From assembly GCA_965222005.1 (NCBI GenBank), contig OZ244935.1, forward strand, positions 5,332,001-5,396,000: a stretch of DNA of 64,000 bases, written 5' to 3'. Origin of the DNA: CBDCTM01 sp965222005. GTDB lineage: Bacteria > Bacteroidota > Bacteroidia > Chitinophagales > Saprospiraceae. Positions 33,692 through 43,000 of the stretch are shown here, piece after piece. Numbering within the stretch: the stretch's first letter is position 1; each line of letters starts with the position of its first letter. The notes beneath the pieces are model-generated. The model made no database searches. It saw only the letters and a program-made list of their open reading frames with translations, and was not told the origin of the DNA. A program made the position numbers and the translations under genes.

Positions 33692-36112
33692 ATGAAAAGC
33701 TTGCGCCGCATAGCTCGTTTTCTATTTATCCAACATCGCCTCAAAAGCCTGCTGCTCTTGTTGTGTTTAGGTATTTGGTATGCCTGTTGCCTGCCCCGAT
33801 CACTCTTTAGCGACCCTGAGAGTAGGGTGCTATTGGATAGGAAAGGCCAATTGTTGGGAGCCCGCATTGCCGCCGATGGGCAGTGGCGCTTTCCTCAACC
33901 GGATTCTGTGCCAGCCAAATTTAAGATGGCCCTTCTGGAGTTCGAGGATCGTCGTTTTTATCAGCATCCGGGCATCGATCCCCTCAGCATTGCAAGGGCC
34001 ATCAAGCAGAATATCCGCAATGGCCGAATCGTCAGTGGCGGCAGTACTTTGAGTATGCAGCTCATCCGGATGTCGAGAAAGGGAAAGCCTCGTACCTTCT
34101 TTCAAAAAGGCATCGAGATAATAATGGCTACCCGCCTCGAGCTGGCGTATTCAAAGGAAGAGATACTGAAAATGTATGCGGCACACGCCCCTTTTGGCGG
34201 CAATGTGGTAGGCCTGGATGCTGCCAGTTGGCGATATTATGGAAAAAGTGCCCATCATCTCAGCTGGGCTGAAGCAGCTACGCTGGCTGTGCTTCCCAAC
34301 AGTCCGGCGTTGATTCACCCGGGGCGCAATCGACAAGCCTTGCTGGCTAAAAGAAATCGCCTATTGGACCGCCTGCTGAAGGCGGGTCTGTTGAATGCCC
34401 TGAGCAATGAGCTGGCAAAGGAAGAGCCTCTACCTGAGCAGCCCATTCCCCTACCCCGCCTGGCTCCTCAGCTGATGGATCGCTTTGTGGCCAAACAGAA
34501 AAAACAATCGCCTGGCAGCCAATCCCTGATTCGTTCCACAATTGATGGAGGCTTCCAAAAGCAGGTGTATGACATTCTGCAAAGGCATTTGCCCGATTTG
34601 AAGGCCAACGGCATTCACAACCTGGCTGCAGTGATCATGGATGTGGAGCAAGGCAATGTACTGGCGTATGTAGGCAATGCCATGGGCACAGGCTCCGAAC
34701 ATGGCGAGGCAGTGGACATCATCCCTGCGCCGCGCAGTACCGGCAGCATACTAAAACCTCTGCTGTATGCGCTAATGCAGCAGGGCGGTGAGCTTTTGCC
34801 CAACAGCCTGGTGCCAGACATTCCCACTTTTCTCCATGGCTACCAACCACAAAACTATCACAATGATTACGATGGTCTGGTCGGTGCGGGAAAGGCTTTG
34901 ATCCGTTCGCTCAACGTACCGATGGTGCGGATGCTTCAAAAATACAGCGTTGAAAAATTTCACTTCCATTTACAAAAACTGGGGTTCCGACACATCAATA
35001 AACCTCCCAACCACTATGGCCTCACACTAATACTGGGCGGAGCGGAAGCTAGCTTGTGGGATGTCAGCAACACCTACAACAATATGAGCCGAACACTTCT
35101 GCACTTTTATGAGAACGATGGCCTGTACCATCCGCTGGATTTTCGGGAGGCAAGGCCGGAACAAGGCCCCGAACCCGATGCGCTCAGGCGGGATGAGCTA
35201 CTTACCGATGCGCCCTTTCTCTCCGCCGGTGCAATCTGGTTGGCCTATGAAAAGATGCAACAAGTGGAGCGACCCGATGAATTTGGAGCCTGGCAGAAGC
35301 TTCAGTCCAGTCGCCAAATAGCCTGGAAGACCGGCACAAGCTTTGGCTTTCGGGATGCCTGGGCTGTGGGCACTACTCCAAGCTATACCGTAGGCGTGTG
35401 GGCCGGCAATGCCGACGGAGAAGGTCGGCCAGGCCTGGTAGGTGTAAAGGCCGCAGCTCCTGTACTCTTTGACATTTTCAGCCTGCTCCCGGCTACCACC
35501 TGGTTTGAACAGCCCTTTGACGAGATGCTGCAAATCGAGGTGTGCCGACAAAGTGGCTATCGGGCTACCGAACTCTGCCCTGTGGATTCGGTTTGGGCAT
35601 GTAAGGCCGGCCTCAATAGCCGGGCTTGTCCTTTCCACCAATTGATCCATCTGGATAAGACGGAGCATTGGCAAGTTAACAGCAGCTGTGCATCACCAGC
35701 TGACATGCGGCACAAAAGCTGGTTTGTATTGCCGCCTGTGGAAGAATATTATTACAAAAGCAAGGTCCCGGCCTACCGTCCCCTACCGCCTGTACATCCC
35801 GACTGTCGCTCGGACTTTAAAGACCCGGCCGCCCAGCCCATGGAGTTTATCTATCCGGCTAAAGCTAGTCAGATTTTTGTTCCGATCGAATTGGACGGCA
35901 GCTTGGGAAGCACTATTTTTAAAGTGGCCCACCGCAATCCGGCTGCCACTATCCATTGGCATCTTGACTACACCTATTTAGGCTCCACCACTGAGTTCCA
36001 TCAAATGGAACTGCAGCCCATTGCAGGACCACACAGTATAACGGTAGTAGATGAGGGAGGAAACAGTTTGGTCAAGCGTTTTGAAATATACACGCATGCT
36101 AAATTAGAATAG
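33692..36112 (+). CDS. pbpC: Penicillin-binding protein 1C (bifunctional glycosyltransferase/transpeptidase)
   Basis: Class A PBP of the 1C type. A basic N-terminus and one membrane helix (residues 18-36) precede the GT51 glycosyltransferase domain with EDRRFYQHPGIDPLSIARA (catalytic Glu near residue 87), SGGSTLSMQLIRM and RLELAYSKEEILKMYA. The transpeptidase domain (from about residue 290) has the SxxK motif in STGSILKPLLYA and the KTG motif in AWKTGTSFGFRDAW. The C-terminal 90 residues are the BiPBP_C Ig-like domain (IYPAKASQIFVPIELDG). 806 residues is normal. No alpha-2-macroglobulin gene, its frequent partner elsewhere, lies next to it. Confidence 0.95.
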   Translation: MKSLRRIARFLFIQHRLKSLLLLLCLGIWYACCLPRSLFSDPESRVLLDRKGQLLGARIAADGQWRFPQPDSVPAKFKMALLEFEDRRFYQHPGIDPLSIARAIKQNIRNGRIVSGGSTLSMQLIRMSRKGKPRTFFQKGIEIIMATRLELAYSKEEILKMYAAHAPFGGNVVGLDAASWRYYGKSAHHLSWAEAATLAVLPNSPALIHPGRNRQALLAKRNRLLDRLLKAGLLNALSNELAKEEPLPEQPIPLPRLAPQLMDRFVAKQKKQSPGSQSLIRSTIDGGFQKQVYDILQRHLPDLKANGIHNLAAVIMDVEQGNVLAYVGNAMGTGSEHGEAVDIIPAPRSTGSILKPLLYALMQQGGELLPNSLVPDIPTFLHGYQPQNYHNDYDGLVGAGKALIRSLNVPMVRMLQKYSVEKFHFHLQKLGFRHINKPPNHYGLTLILGGAEASLWDVSNTYNNMSRTLLHFYENDGLYHPLDFREARPEQGPEPDALRRDELLTDAPFLSAGAIWLAYEKMQQVERPDEFGAWQKLQSSRQIAWKTGTSFGFRDAWAVGTTPSYTVGVWAGNADGEGRPGLVGVKAAAPVLFDIFSLLPATTWFEQPFDEMLQIEVCRQSGYRATELCPVDSVWACKAGLNSRACPFHQLIHLDKTEHWQVNSSCASPADMRHKSWFVLPPVEEYYYKSKVPAYRPLPPVHPDCRSDFKDPAAQPMEFIYPAKASQIFVPIELDGSLGSTIFKVAHRNPAATIHWHLDYTYLGSTTEFHQMELQPIAGPHSITVVDEGGNSLVKRFEIYTHAKLE

Positions 36113-36149
36113 ATTTCGAAAACTAAGAGCGTAGTTGGGAAAAGGGAAT

Positions 36150-36272
36150 AAAAAATCTCCTACACCTGGAGGCAAAATGGATGTAGGAGAATTTAACATA
36201 CTATGAGAAAACTACACAGATGCAATATAGGGTGATTTTTCATTATATGTTAATCAAAATTATGAAAAGGAG
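36150..36272. repeat. Tandem structured repeat, unit A
   Basis: First of three imperfect repeats in the 682-bp gene-free stretch between pbpC and the histidine kinase. Plus-strand order: A6 (36150-36155), a 9-bp stem TCTCCTACA (36156-36164) with TGTAGGAGA (36182-36190), the 19-nt box AACATACTATGAGAAAACT (36195-36213), 43 nt of unique sequence, then AAATTATGAAAAGGAG (36257-36272). On the minus strand the hairpin is followed by T6 like an intrinsic terminator, and TAATTTTG (36262-36255) upstream is a perfect -7 match. Confidence 0.75.
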
Positions 36273-36399
36273 CCCCTTAATTTGTAAGTGGTTGCTTTGG
36301 CTTAGTAAAAGGAATAACAGAATCGATAGATCAAGCCAATTTCTCAGTGCTCCCTGGCTTGGTTGGATAGAAGATGTAGGAACTTTTGCCTTTGAGGAT

Positions 36400-36520
36400 A
36401 AAAAAAATTCCTACACCCCAGAAGGGAAAAAGGTGTAGGAAAATTAAACATACTATGAGAAAACTAGTGCCAAGTTAACTGCCACCAGCCTTGCCTGAAA
36501 GGTGCAATTACGGAAAGGGG
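36400..36520. repeat. Tandem structured repeat, unit B
   Basis: A8 (36400-36407), perfect 10-bp stem TTCCTACACC (36408-36417) with GGTGTAGGAA (36432-36441), the same 19-nt box (36447-36465), then 40 nt later the degenerate 3' element CAATTACGGAAAGGGG (36505-36520). The minus strand reads box, hairpin, T8. Confidence 0.75.
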
Positions 36521-36608
36521 AAGTATTTAGCGGAAGTGGTAGTATATTTTTAGAAAACGGACAATGGGCGAGCCCGAAAATGTGCTGTTATCCCAAGAAA
36601 ACGGTCTC

Positions 36609-36734
36609 AAAAAAAATTCCCTGCACCTCAGGAGGGAGCAAGGTGCAGGAAGATTAAACAAACATACTATGAGAAAACTGTCCTCAATATATGGCGGTTA
36701 TGGATAATATAAAAACGGAAATTATGAAGAGGAG
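36609..36734. repeat. Tandem structured repeat, unit C
   Basis: A8 (36609-36616), 9-bp stem CCTGCACCT (36620-36628) with AGGTGCAGG (36641-36649), the same 19-nt box (36661-36679), then AAATTATGAAGAGGAG (36719-36734). Compared with unit B the stem has changed on both sides (TACACC/GGTGTA to TGCACC/GGTGCA), keeping the pairing. It lies 61 bp past the histidine-kinase stop on the minus strand. Confidence 0.75.
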
Positions 36735-36794
36735 GCTCTCCGATACTGAATGGTACCAATGAGCGAGAAAGCGGTAAATGCTCACGCTTATACC

Positions 36795-38711
36795 TTATAC
36801 TTGCTTCTTCTGTATGATGGTTAACGGAATCTGGATTTCGACGCGGGTACCGATGCCTTTGCCCGATCTATCCTTCAAGTCGATCGTTTTGACAAAAACA
36901 CCTTGTCTCGATTTATGCAATATTTCCAGGCGCTTCTCAGTGATGCTCGTCCCCTTTGAGCGATGAGTATAGCCTGATTCGGTCTCCCTAAGTATTCGTG
37001 CCTTTTCACGACCGATGCCATTATCCTCGACTATACAGAGGATGGTCTGCTCATCATGCATAGAGAAGCTCAACTTTAGCAAACCATTTTTGACCATCCG
37101 CAGCCCATGCTCAATTGCATTTTCGACATACGGCTGTACGATCATCGTGGGCACCCCCATGATATCTTCCTCCAGTTCATCATCTACAAATACCTCATAA
37201 GTAAGCTTATCTTCAAAGCGCAGCTTTTGGTTGATCAGCAGATAGTCATCCAGAAATTCGATTTCTTCTTCCAGGGAAATGATCTCCATGTCGGAATAAT
37301 CGAGGCTTTGGCGCATCAATTTGGCAAACTTTGCCAGATATTTCGCAGCAGAAGCCACTTCGTGGGAGGTAATATAATTTTGTATCGAATTGAGGGCGTT
37401 GTACATGAAGTGCGGATTCATCTGTGCTCGCAGCGCCTTGAGCTGCAGTTCGGTAGCCTGCAGGCGCAGCAGCTCGGCTTCCTGCTTTTTCTTTTCCGCT
37501 TCGTACTTTACCTCCAGCTCCATCATCATCCGCTTGTTGACGTCCTCAATGTAGCGCTCGCTCATCTCGTCGTGCAGCAGTTGGTAGTCATAGGCATTTT
37601 TGTAATCTTCGTTTTCGGCATAAAAAGAGGCGATATCCTTGCAGATTGCTGACAGTTGCTTGTAATCGTTTTTATTTTTAGCGTACTCAAAGGCTTTTAC
37701 AAAATGTCGTTTTGCCCGCCCGCGTTTGCCGAGCGCTGCAAAGAGTTTGGCTTTCCAGTTTTCGATGATGGAGAAATTGGAAAAATCATCCTCCATTCTT
37801 TCCTTGTACAGTCTTTCAGCACGTTGGTAATTGTTCAGGGCTTTTTCATACTCTTTTCTCTTGAAGTACAAATAGCCGAGATTGGCGTAGGAGCCGGCCC
37901 TTGCATTCAAACTGATGTCATCGCGTATTCCGATTGCCTTTCGGAAATACTGTTCAGCGCTTTCGTCATCATTGAGTGCCATATAGGCATTGCCGACATT
38001 CAGATAATGCCAGGACAGCCGGGTGCGCATGCCCATAGATTCGCACATATTCACCACCTTCAGATAAGCCCGGACACTTTTTTCGATATCATCATTGCGT
38101 TCATACACTTTGCCCAGGCCGGAGCGAATCAGTGTGAGGAAGTAAAAATCCTTGAGTGATGGCTCCTCCGAATGCTGATTGATACTTTTCTCTGCTTTGA
38201 GAAAAAGCTCCGTAGCTTTGGTATAATTGGCATAAATAAGATTGAGAAAGCCCTCCCTTGCTGTAAGGCGTGCCTGGAGCTGGGTATCGGGAAAAAATTC
38301 CAACAGCTTGGCCGCTTTGTCGAGAAAGGTAGTAGCGGAATCCAGCTGCTCCAGGTTGATGCAGGTTCCGGCATAATCGATGTAAATTTCAGCTTGCTGC
38401 TTGGCGTCGCCGCGCTCCTCCACAATCACGATAGCCTTGTCGAAATGCATTTCGGAAAGTATATAATTGTAGAGCTGGTTTTCAATAAAGGCCGTATTGA
38501 TATGAAAATTGAGCAAGTAATCGTCATTGGGGTGGCGCTGCAAAATCTCCCATATTTCGGCCAACAACCCCTGAGCTTTTCTCACTTTGGTGAAGGTATA
38601 ATGACTCGCCAGCTGGTCCAACAGCAATAGCCTTTGGAGGTCGTCAGTTTGTTTCTCAAGCTGATATTCGAGCCGACGAATCTGAGTAGTATTGGCCAGA
38701 AGGGTTGTCAT
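36795..38711 (-). CDS. Soluble TPR-containing LytS-type sensor histidine kinase
   Basis: 638 residues. Residues of about 1-370 are tetratricopeptide-like helices (LNVGNAYMALNDDESAEQYF and YANLGYLYFKRKEYEKALNN are canonical repeats). A coiled coil (residues 385-430) leads to a LytS/YehU-type His_kinase domain with the phospho-accepting His434 in QMNPHFMYNALNSIQNYI. An HATPase domain follows, with MIVQPYVENAIEHGL (N box) and VEDNGIGREKA (G1 box). Unlike many Bacteroidota relatives there is no signal peptide or membrane helix, so it should be cytosolic. Its likely partner is the LytTR regulator encoded upstream, with a small double-glycine peptide gene between them. Confidence 0.9.
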   Translation of the reverse strand: MTTLLANTTQIRRLEYQLEKQTDDLQRLLLLDQLASHYTFTKVRKAQGLLAEIWEILQRHPNDDYLLNFHINTAFIENQLYNYILSEMHFDKAIVIVEERGDAKQQAEIYIDYAGTCINLEQLDSATTFLDKAAKLLEFFPDTQLQARLTAREGFLNLIYANYTKATELFLKAEKSINQHSEEPSLKDFYFLTLIRSGLGKVYERNDDIEKSVRAYLKVVNMCESMGMRTRLSWHYLNVGNAYMALNDDESAEQYFRKAIGIRDDISLNARAGSYANLGYLYFKRKEYEKALNNYQRAERLYKERMEDDFSNFSIIENWKAKLFAALGKRGRAKRHFVKAFEYAKNKNDYKQLSAICKDIASFYAENEDYKNAYDYQLLHDEMSERYIEDVNKRMMMELEVKYEAEKKKQEAELLRLQATELQLKALRAQMNPHFMYNALNSIQNYITSHEVASAAKYLAKFAKLMRQSLDYSDMEIISLEEEIEFLDDYLLINQKLRFEDKLTYEVFVDDELEEDIMGVPTMIVQPYVENAIEHGLRMVKNGLLKLSFSMHDEQTILCIVEDNGIGREKARILRETESGYTHRSKGTSITEKRLEILHKSRQGVFVKTIDLKDRSGKGIGTRVEIQIPLTIIQKKQV

Positions 38712-38722
38712 TATATGAATTA

Positions 38723-38730
38723 CAAATATA
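38723..38730 (-). promoter_or_regulatory. Probable histidine-kinase promoter, -7 element
   Basis: TATATTTG on the minus strand matches TAnnTTTG and lies 11 bp before the kinase ATG. The -33 zone falls in the terminator hairpin of the peptide gene, so kinase expression may depend partly on read-through. Confidence 0.45.
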
Positions 38731-38731
38731 C

Positions 38732-38760
38732 AAAAAGGCTACATTTGTAAAAATGCAGCC
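38732..38760 (-). terminator. Intrinsic terminator of the double-glycine peptide gene
   Basis: On the minus strand GGCTGCATTT (38760-38751) pairs with AAATGTAGCC (38746-38737), 10 bp with one G-U pair and a TTAC loop, followed directly by T5. It is 38 bp past the peptide stop codon. Confidence 0.85.
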
Positions 38761-38798
38761 CTGCCGTGATTTCAATATTTTAATGGGAGGGGGAACGC

Positions 38799-38948
38799 TT
38801 ATTGCGGCACAATGCCTCCGCAACTACTTTTCCATCTAATCTTTCCTTTAGCTGCTCCTCCAACTAATCTGTTCATATCATCTTTAGCGATGAAGGCGAG
38901 ATTATCATTTTTCAAATCTCGCAAACTCTTTTTTGCATTTTTTCCCAT
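38799..38948 (-). CDS. Double-glycine leader peptide precursor (candidate signal peptide, bacteriocin or RiPP)
   Basis: 49 codons from ATG 38948 to TAA 38799, too short for usual gene callers. The leader begins MGKNAKKSLRDLKND and continues to a double-glycine site at residues 30-31. Before the Gly-Gly, Leu28 (-4), Met25 (-7), Ile20 (-12) and Leu17 (-15) fit the hydrophobic spacing of double-glycine leaders cut by C39 peptidase-ABC exporters. The predicted core is AAKGKIRWKSSCGGIVPQ: 18 residues, net positive, with one Cys and one Trp. It has a promoter-like element upstream and its own terminator. It lies between a LytTR response regulator and a LytS-type kinase on the same strand, an arrangement like peptide quorum-sensing loci. 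No exporter is in the window. Product and role are inferred, not shown. Confidence 0.72.
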   Translation of the reverse strand: MGKNAKKSLRDLKNDNLAFIAKDDMNRLVGGAAKGKIRWKSSCGGIVPQ

Positions 38949-39007
38949 AGCGTTTGCCGTTTATGTAGTTTTAGATTTTGGGACATAATATTGCAACAAT
39001 TTGATCT

Positions 39008-39039
39008 TAAATGTACAAATTTAATTTAAAATCTTCAAA
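39008..39039 (-). promoter_or_regulatory. Promoter-like region of the peptide gene
   Basis: On the minus strand TTTG (39039-39036), a 20-bp spacer and TACATTTA (39015-39008) fit the Bacteroidota consensus with one mismatch in the -7. Overlapping it, TAAATTTG (39023-39016) is a perfect -7 but lacks a spaced -33. Either gives a leader of about 50-65 nt before the ATG. Confidence 0.55.
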
Positions 39040-39191
39040 TAAGCTGCTGTTCTTTTTGGTGCCATCGAAGGGCGCAGGGCACAAATGCGTATTGTTATTT
39101 TTGGTCAAAAGCATTGTTGCCAGAGAGAAACCTTCTCCTATCTCCAACACAATGAGTCACTTAAACATTGGCAGTACTATTATTAGAAAAA

Positions 39192-39962
39192 TTACAATTC
39201 CTTCTGTAATTTTTTCAACTCTATCATAAAAGCCGGTCGGCGGCGGCGCGAAACTTCTATTTTCTTGCCATCATCCATGATCAGGTAGCCTCCATCCCCC
39301 TTGACAAACTTCTTCATATAATTGAGATTGATAAGATGACTTTTATGCACCCGGTAGAAGTTGACGCTGGAGAGCAGCTCTTCATATGACTTGATCGTCT
39401 TGCTAGCCGTGATCTTGTTGCCTTCTTTGAGATAGATGTGGGTATAATTATCTTCCGCTTCGCAGCGCACAATATCCGTGATGCTGAGGAAGTAGATGCC
39501 ATCGAGAGCAGAAATGCTCATCTTGGAGAAGGTATTGGGATTGGGGTTGTGGTAGTGTTGGCCAAATACCTCAAGGCGCTGGCCAATTTTACTGCCGCTA
39601 CCGGACCGAATGCGGCTAACTGCCTCCTGAAGATCATCAGGATCGATCGGTTTGGTAACGAAACCGATGGAACTGTACTGGCAGGCTTTGACGGCAAATT
39701 TTTCATAAGCCGTCACAAAGATAATGTCGAAATTGACGGCTCCATTGAGGCTGTTGAGCAGCTGAAATACCAGGCCGTCGGGCAAGTCGATATCCAAAAA
39801 GGCAACATCGGGTTGGATATCGGGATTGTTGAGCAGTTTGAGCCCCTGCTCAATGTTTTGCGCCTCACCGATCACTTCTACATGATCGCAATATTTAGCC
39901 AGCAGGTTTTTGAGATTATTAATCCCTTTTAACTCATCTTCAATGATTACAGATTTGATCAT
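39192..39962 (-). CDS. LytTR-family response regulator
   Basis: 256 residues from ATG 39962. The receiver domain (residues 1-120) has the acidic pair Glu8-Asp9, the phospho-accepting Asp57 in AFLDIDLPDG, TAYEKFAVKA and the KPID lysine near residue 107. The C-terminal LytTR DNA-binding domain (about 150-256) has IVRCEAEDNYTHIYLKEG, then FYRVHKSHLINLNYMKKFV and IEVSRRRRPAF. It should act as a transcription factor on paired imperfect direct repeats, and the kinase at 36795-38711 is the obvious partner. A longer TTG- or GTG-type start at 40010 is unlikely. The peptide gene follows 243 bp downstream. Confidence 0.94.
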   Translation of the reverse strand: MIKSVIIEDELKGINNLKNLLAKYCDHVEVIGEAQNIEQGLKLLNNPDIQPDVAFLDIDLPDGLVFQLLNSLNGAVNFDIIFVTAYEKFAVKACQYSSIGFVTKPIDPDDLQEAVSRIRSGSGSKIGQRLEVFGQHYHNPNPNTFSKMSISALDGIYFLSITDIVRCEAEDNYTHIYLKEGNKITASKTIKSYEELLSSVNFYRVHKSHLINLNYMKKFVKGDGGYLIMDDGKKIEVSRRRRPAFMIELKKLQKEL

Positions 39963-40007
39963 AGGTAGTTGCTTTTTGGAAAATGCGAAATTACACCCTC
40001 CAACAAG

Positions 40008-40015
40008 CAAAGATA
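40008..40015 (-). promoter_or_regulatory. Probable LytTR-regulator promoter, -7 element
   Basis: TATCTTTG on the minus strand matches TAnnTTTG, 45 bp before the ATG at 39962. No -33 match at the expected distance. Confidence 0.45.
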
Positions 40016-40054
40016 TGAAAAAGTAACATTAAAGAAAACTGAAATATTATTTCA

Positions 40055-43000
40055 TCAATTTACCTGCCTGGCTTCCCGAAACACTTGCAGCCCATTATTA
40101 TTATTGGCTACCAGGAAAATCATGCGGCCGCTGTCATCATCGATCAGCATCAGGTCCCGGGCATCCAAAACTGCCAAAAGGCCCGTTTTGTGCGGCGGCA
40201 GCGGCAGGAACCCGCCCTGCCCGTCGCCCAGCATTATCAGGCCGGTACCGGCATCGGAGCGAGCCGTTTCTACTTCTCTTTCATAGAAATTGCCGACGGC
40301 GGTGATATCAAGATGCCCGTCTTTATTCATATCGCGCAGCTCGATGCCAAAGATGGGTGCAAACTGCGCCTCCATAGGCAAGAGATGTACGGTGAATCCG
40401 CCATTTCCGTTGTTTTCAATGTACACGGACTCAAACATCTTGGCTTCATGGTAAATGGCCCCGTCAGCCCGCTCGCCCAATACCTCCTCGATGGTGGCAT
40501 TGGCAAATGCATCGTAGGTAGCAAATTTCTTTTTGACGTATGGCATCTCCTGCGATGAGCACGACCGGCCCCGCACCGGATAGCATACACCTTTTGCATC
40601 GTAATACCCCAGATAGACATCGTTGGTACCATTGTCATCAAAATCCTTCACATATACTTTAAAAGGCTTATCGGCGCTGGCTTTGTACTTAATATTGAGC
40701 CCCAAATTGCCCACTACAAAATCAATATCTCCATCCTTATCCATATCAGCGGCTTTGATCTTATTCCACCAGCCTGTACTTTGGTTCATGTTTACTTCAG
40801 CAGTGATATGGGTTAGTTTGGCATCATCATTTCTGAAAAAGCTGACCGGCATCCACTCCCCCACTACTACCAGGTCCTGGTCTTTATCGCCATCAAAATC
40901 GGCCCACACTGCACTGCTGACCATACCAGGCTTGACCAAATCAGGCGCCACACCAGCTGTCACATCCTTGAATTTTCCGCCATTATTTTGCAGCACAAAG
41001 CTCTTGGCGGGGTATCCGTAGAGGCCCGGCACCTGCCGCCCGCCTACAAACAGATCGAGGTCACCGTCGCCGTCGTAATCGCCGGCACATACTGCTCCGC
41101 TGCTGATTCGCAGATCGGGCAGAGCATTGCTTTTGGTAAAATTGCCCTTGCCATTGTTGAGGTACAGCCGATCGCGTAGTTGAGGACTGCCTTCCGAATA
41201 TTCCGCCCCTCCACTGGCCACATACAAATCCAGGTCTCCATCTCCTTCTGCATCAAAGAAAAGGGTGCTGATGTCTTCGCTGGCCTGATCGGCATTCCAG
41301 GGTGAGGAGGGAGCACGGCTAAAACTGCCACCTGCCTGCTGCACAAACAGCATCCCGGCTTTTCCGGCAGGGCCGCCAATGAAAAAATCCTCCAGTCCGT
41401 CGCCATTGACATCAGCCTTGGAGGCAGAAGGGCCCAGCCTCGACATGCGGTGCGGCAGCAGCACCTGGTCTTTGAAATCATCAAACTCATTTTCCTGATG
41501 GATGTAATCAACGCCTGATTCCTTGGCATGGGACTCAAACATGTACTTTCCACTCGGCCTGCCCACCCATTCGCCGGCTTGTCCGTCTTTTTGGTGGAGG
41601 GTCAATAGCTGGTTGGCATCCACATCTTTCATTTCGATACGCCGCCCGTCGGGCCATTGTGCTATTAGTCGGTCGATGCGCTGATTTGAGCCCAGCCCAA
41701 AGTGTGCAATGGGTTCGGAAGCGGAAAGATAGCCTCTGACGGGCGAGATTTCCTGAAGCTGCTGGGTATCACCCGTCCAAAGCCATACCCGCGCACCATA
41801 GGACTGTTTATTGTTGCCCTGATCGCCCACCAGCTTGACACGCAGCCAGTTGCCGATTTTTTTGTCGGCAGCCTTATTTTCGTACAAAAATGCCGGGTCA
41901 TTCATATTGCTGATGACCAGATCGAGATCGCCATCATTGTCCAGATCGGCATAAGAAGCGCCATGCGACCAGGTTTTTTGACCAAGCCCCCAATCCACAT
42001 TTCGATTACTAAAAGTGAAGTCGTTATTATTTTCAAAAATGTAATTGGCCAGTTTTACAGAAGGAGCAGCCTTTGAGAGCTCGAAATATTCCTCTGCGGT
42101 CAAGCCTTTGCCTCCTCTGGCAGCTTTCATAGAATCGGCCAATATCTTACGCTTGATGGTATAATCTTTATTTTTTTGATCTTGTACCAGGCCATTGGTA
42201 ACGAGCAGGTCCTTATCCCCATCATTATCATAATCGGCAAAAAGGGTAGCCCAACTCCAGTCGGTATTTGACACCCCGGCCAGGTGGCCAATTTCGCTAA
42301 AGGTGCCGTTGCCGTTGTTGAGCTGCAGCATATTGAACATATACTGGTAGTGGTAGCCAGCTTTAGCCAGGTTATAGAACTTTTCGGGATTCATACCGCT
42401 CATATTAGCTTTGATCCTGTAGTTGTCGGCGGCTACCATATCGGCCGAATAGACATCCACCCAGCCATCATTATTAAAATCGGCGACATCGACCCCCATA
42501 CTAAAATTGGAAATATGGCGGAAGGCAAAATCAGTCGCCTTTTTGAACGTACCATTGCCTTGGTTTTGGTAGAGAATGTCGGGCTCCTCGTAATCGCAGG
42601 CTACATAAATATCCAGCCAGCCATCATTATTGATATCACTGACGGTAGCGCTCAATGCATAGTTGTAATTGGTGATACCGGCCGCTTGAGTAACATCGGT
42701 AAAGGAGCTGCCTCCTGTGTTTTTATACAGCTTGTCGGAGTATTTGAGCTGGCCGTGATAGTTTTTTTCGTGCGAACCCTTTTCGGCTCTATTGACGAGG
42801 GGCTGGTTGCACAGATACAGATCGAGCCAGCCGTCCTTATCGTAGTCAAAAAAATTGGCAGCAGTGCAGTACCCGAGGTCGGCAACACCAAATTTGGCAG
42901 CACTTTCGGTAAAAGTCAGGTCGCCGTTATTGATGTACAGGGCATTGGCGCGTTTGCTCTCGGGGCTGTACATGTATTTGCCTACGTAAATATCCTGCCA

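Noticed and set aside
36220..36438. Plus-strand frame of 72 codons across repeat units A and B
   Set aside because: It runs through the hairpin of unit B and a unique spacer, has no family resemblance and no counterpart in unit C. It looks like chance.
36150..36734. Three repeats considered as a CRISPR-like array
   Set aside because: Only three units, the identical part is 19 nt, the spacing is roughly 215-250 bp and irregular, and no cas gene is near. Hairpin plus T-run fits RNA ends better.
39008..39115. A 35-codon minus-strand frame starting MLLTKNNNTHL upstream of the double-glycine peptide
   Set aside because: No leader features, and it lies over the promoter-like elements of the peptide gene. 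Probably chance.
39011..39229. Plus-strand frame opposite the peptide promoter and LytTR 3' end
   Set aside because: It overlaps the promoter-like region and the end of the LytTR gene, with low-complexity composition and no family match.
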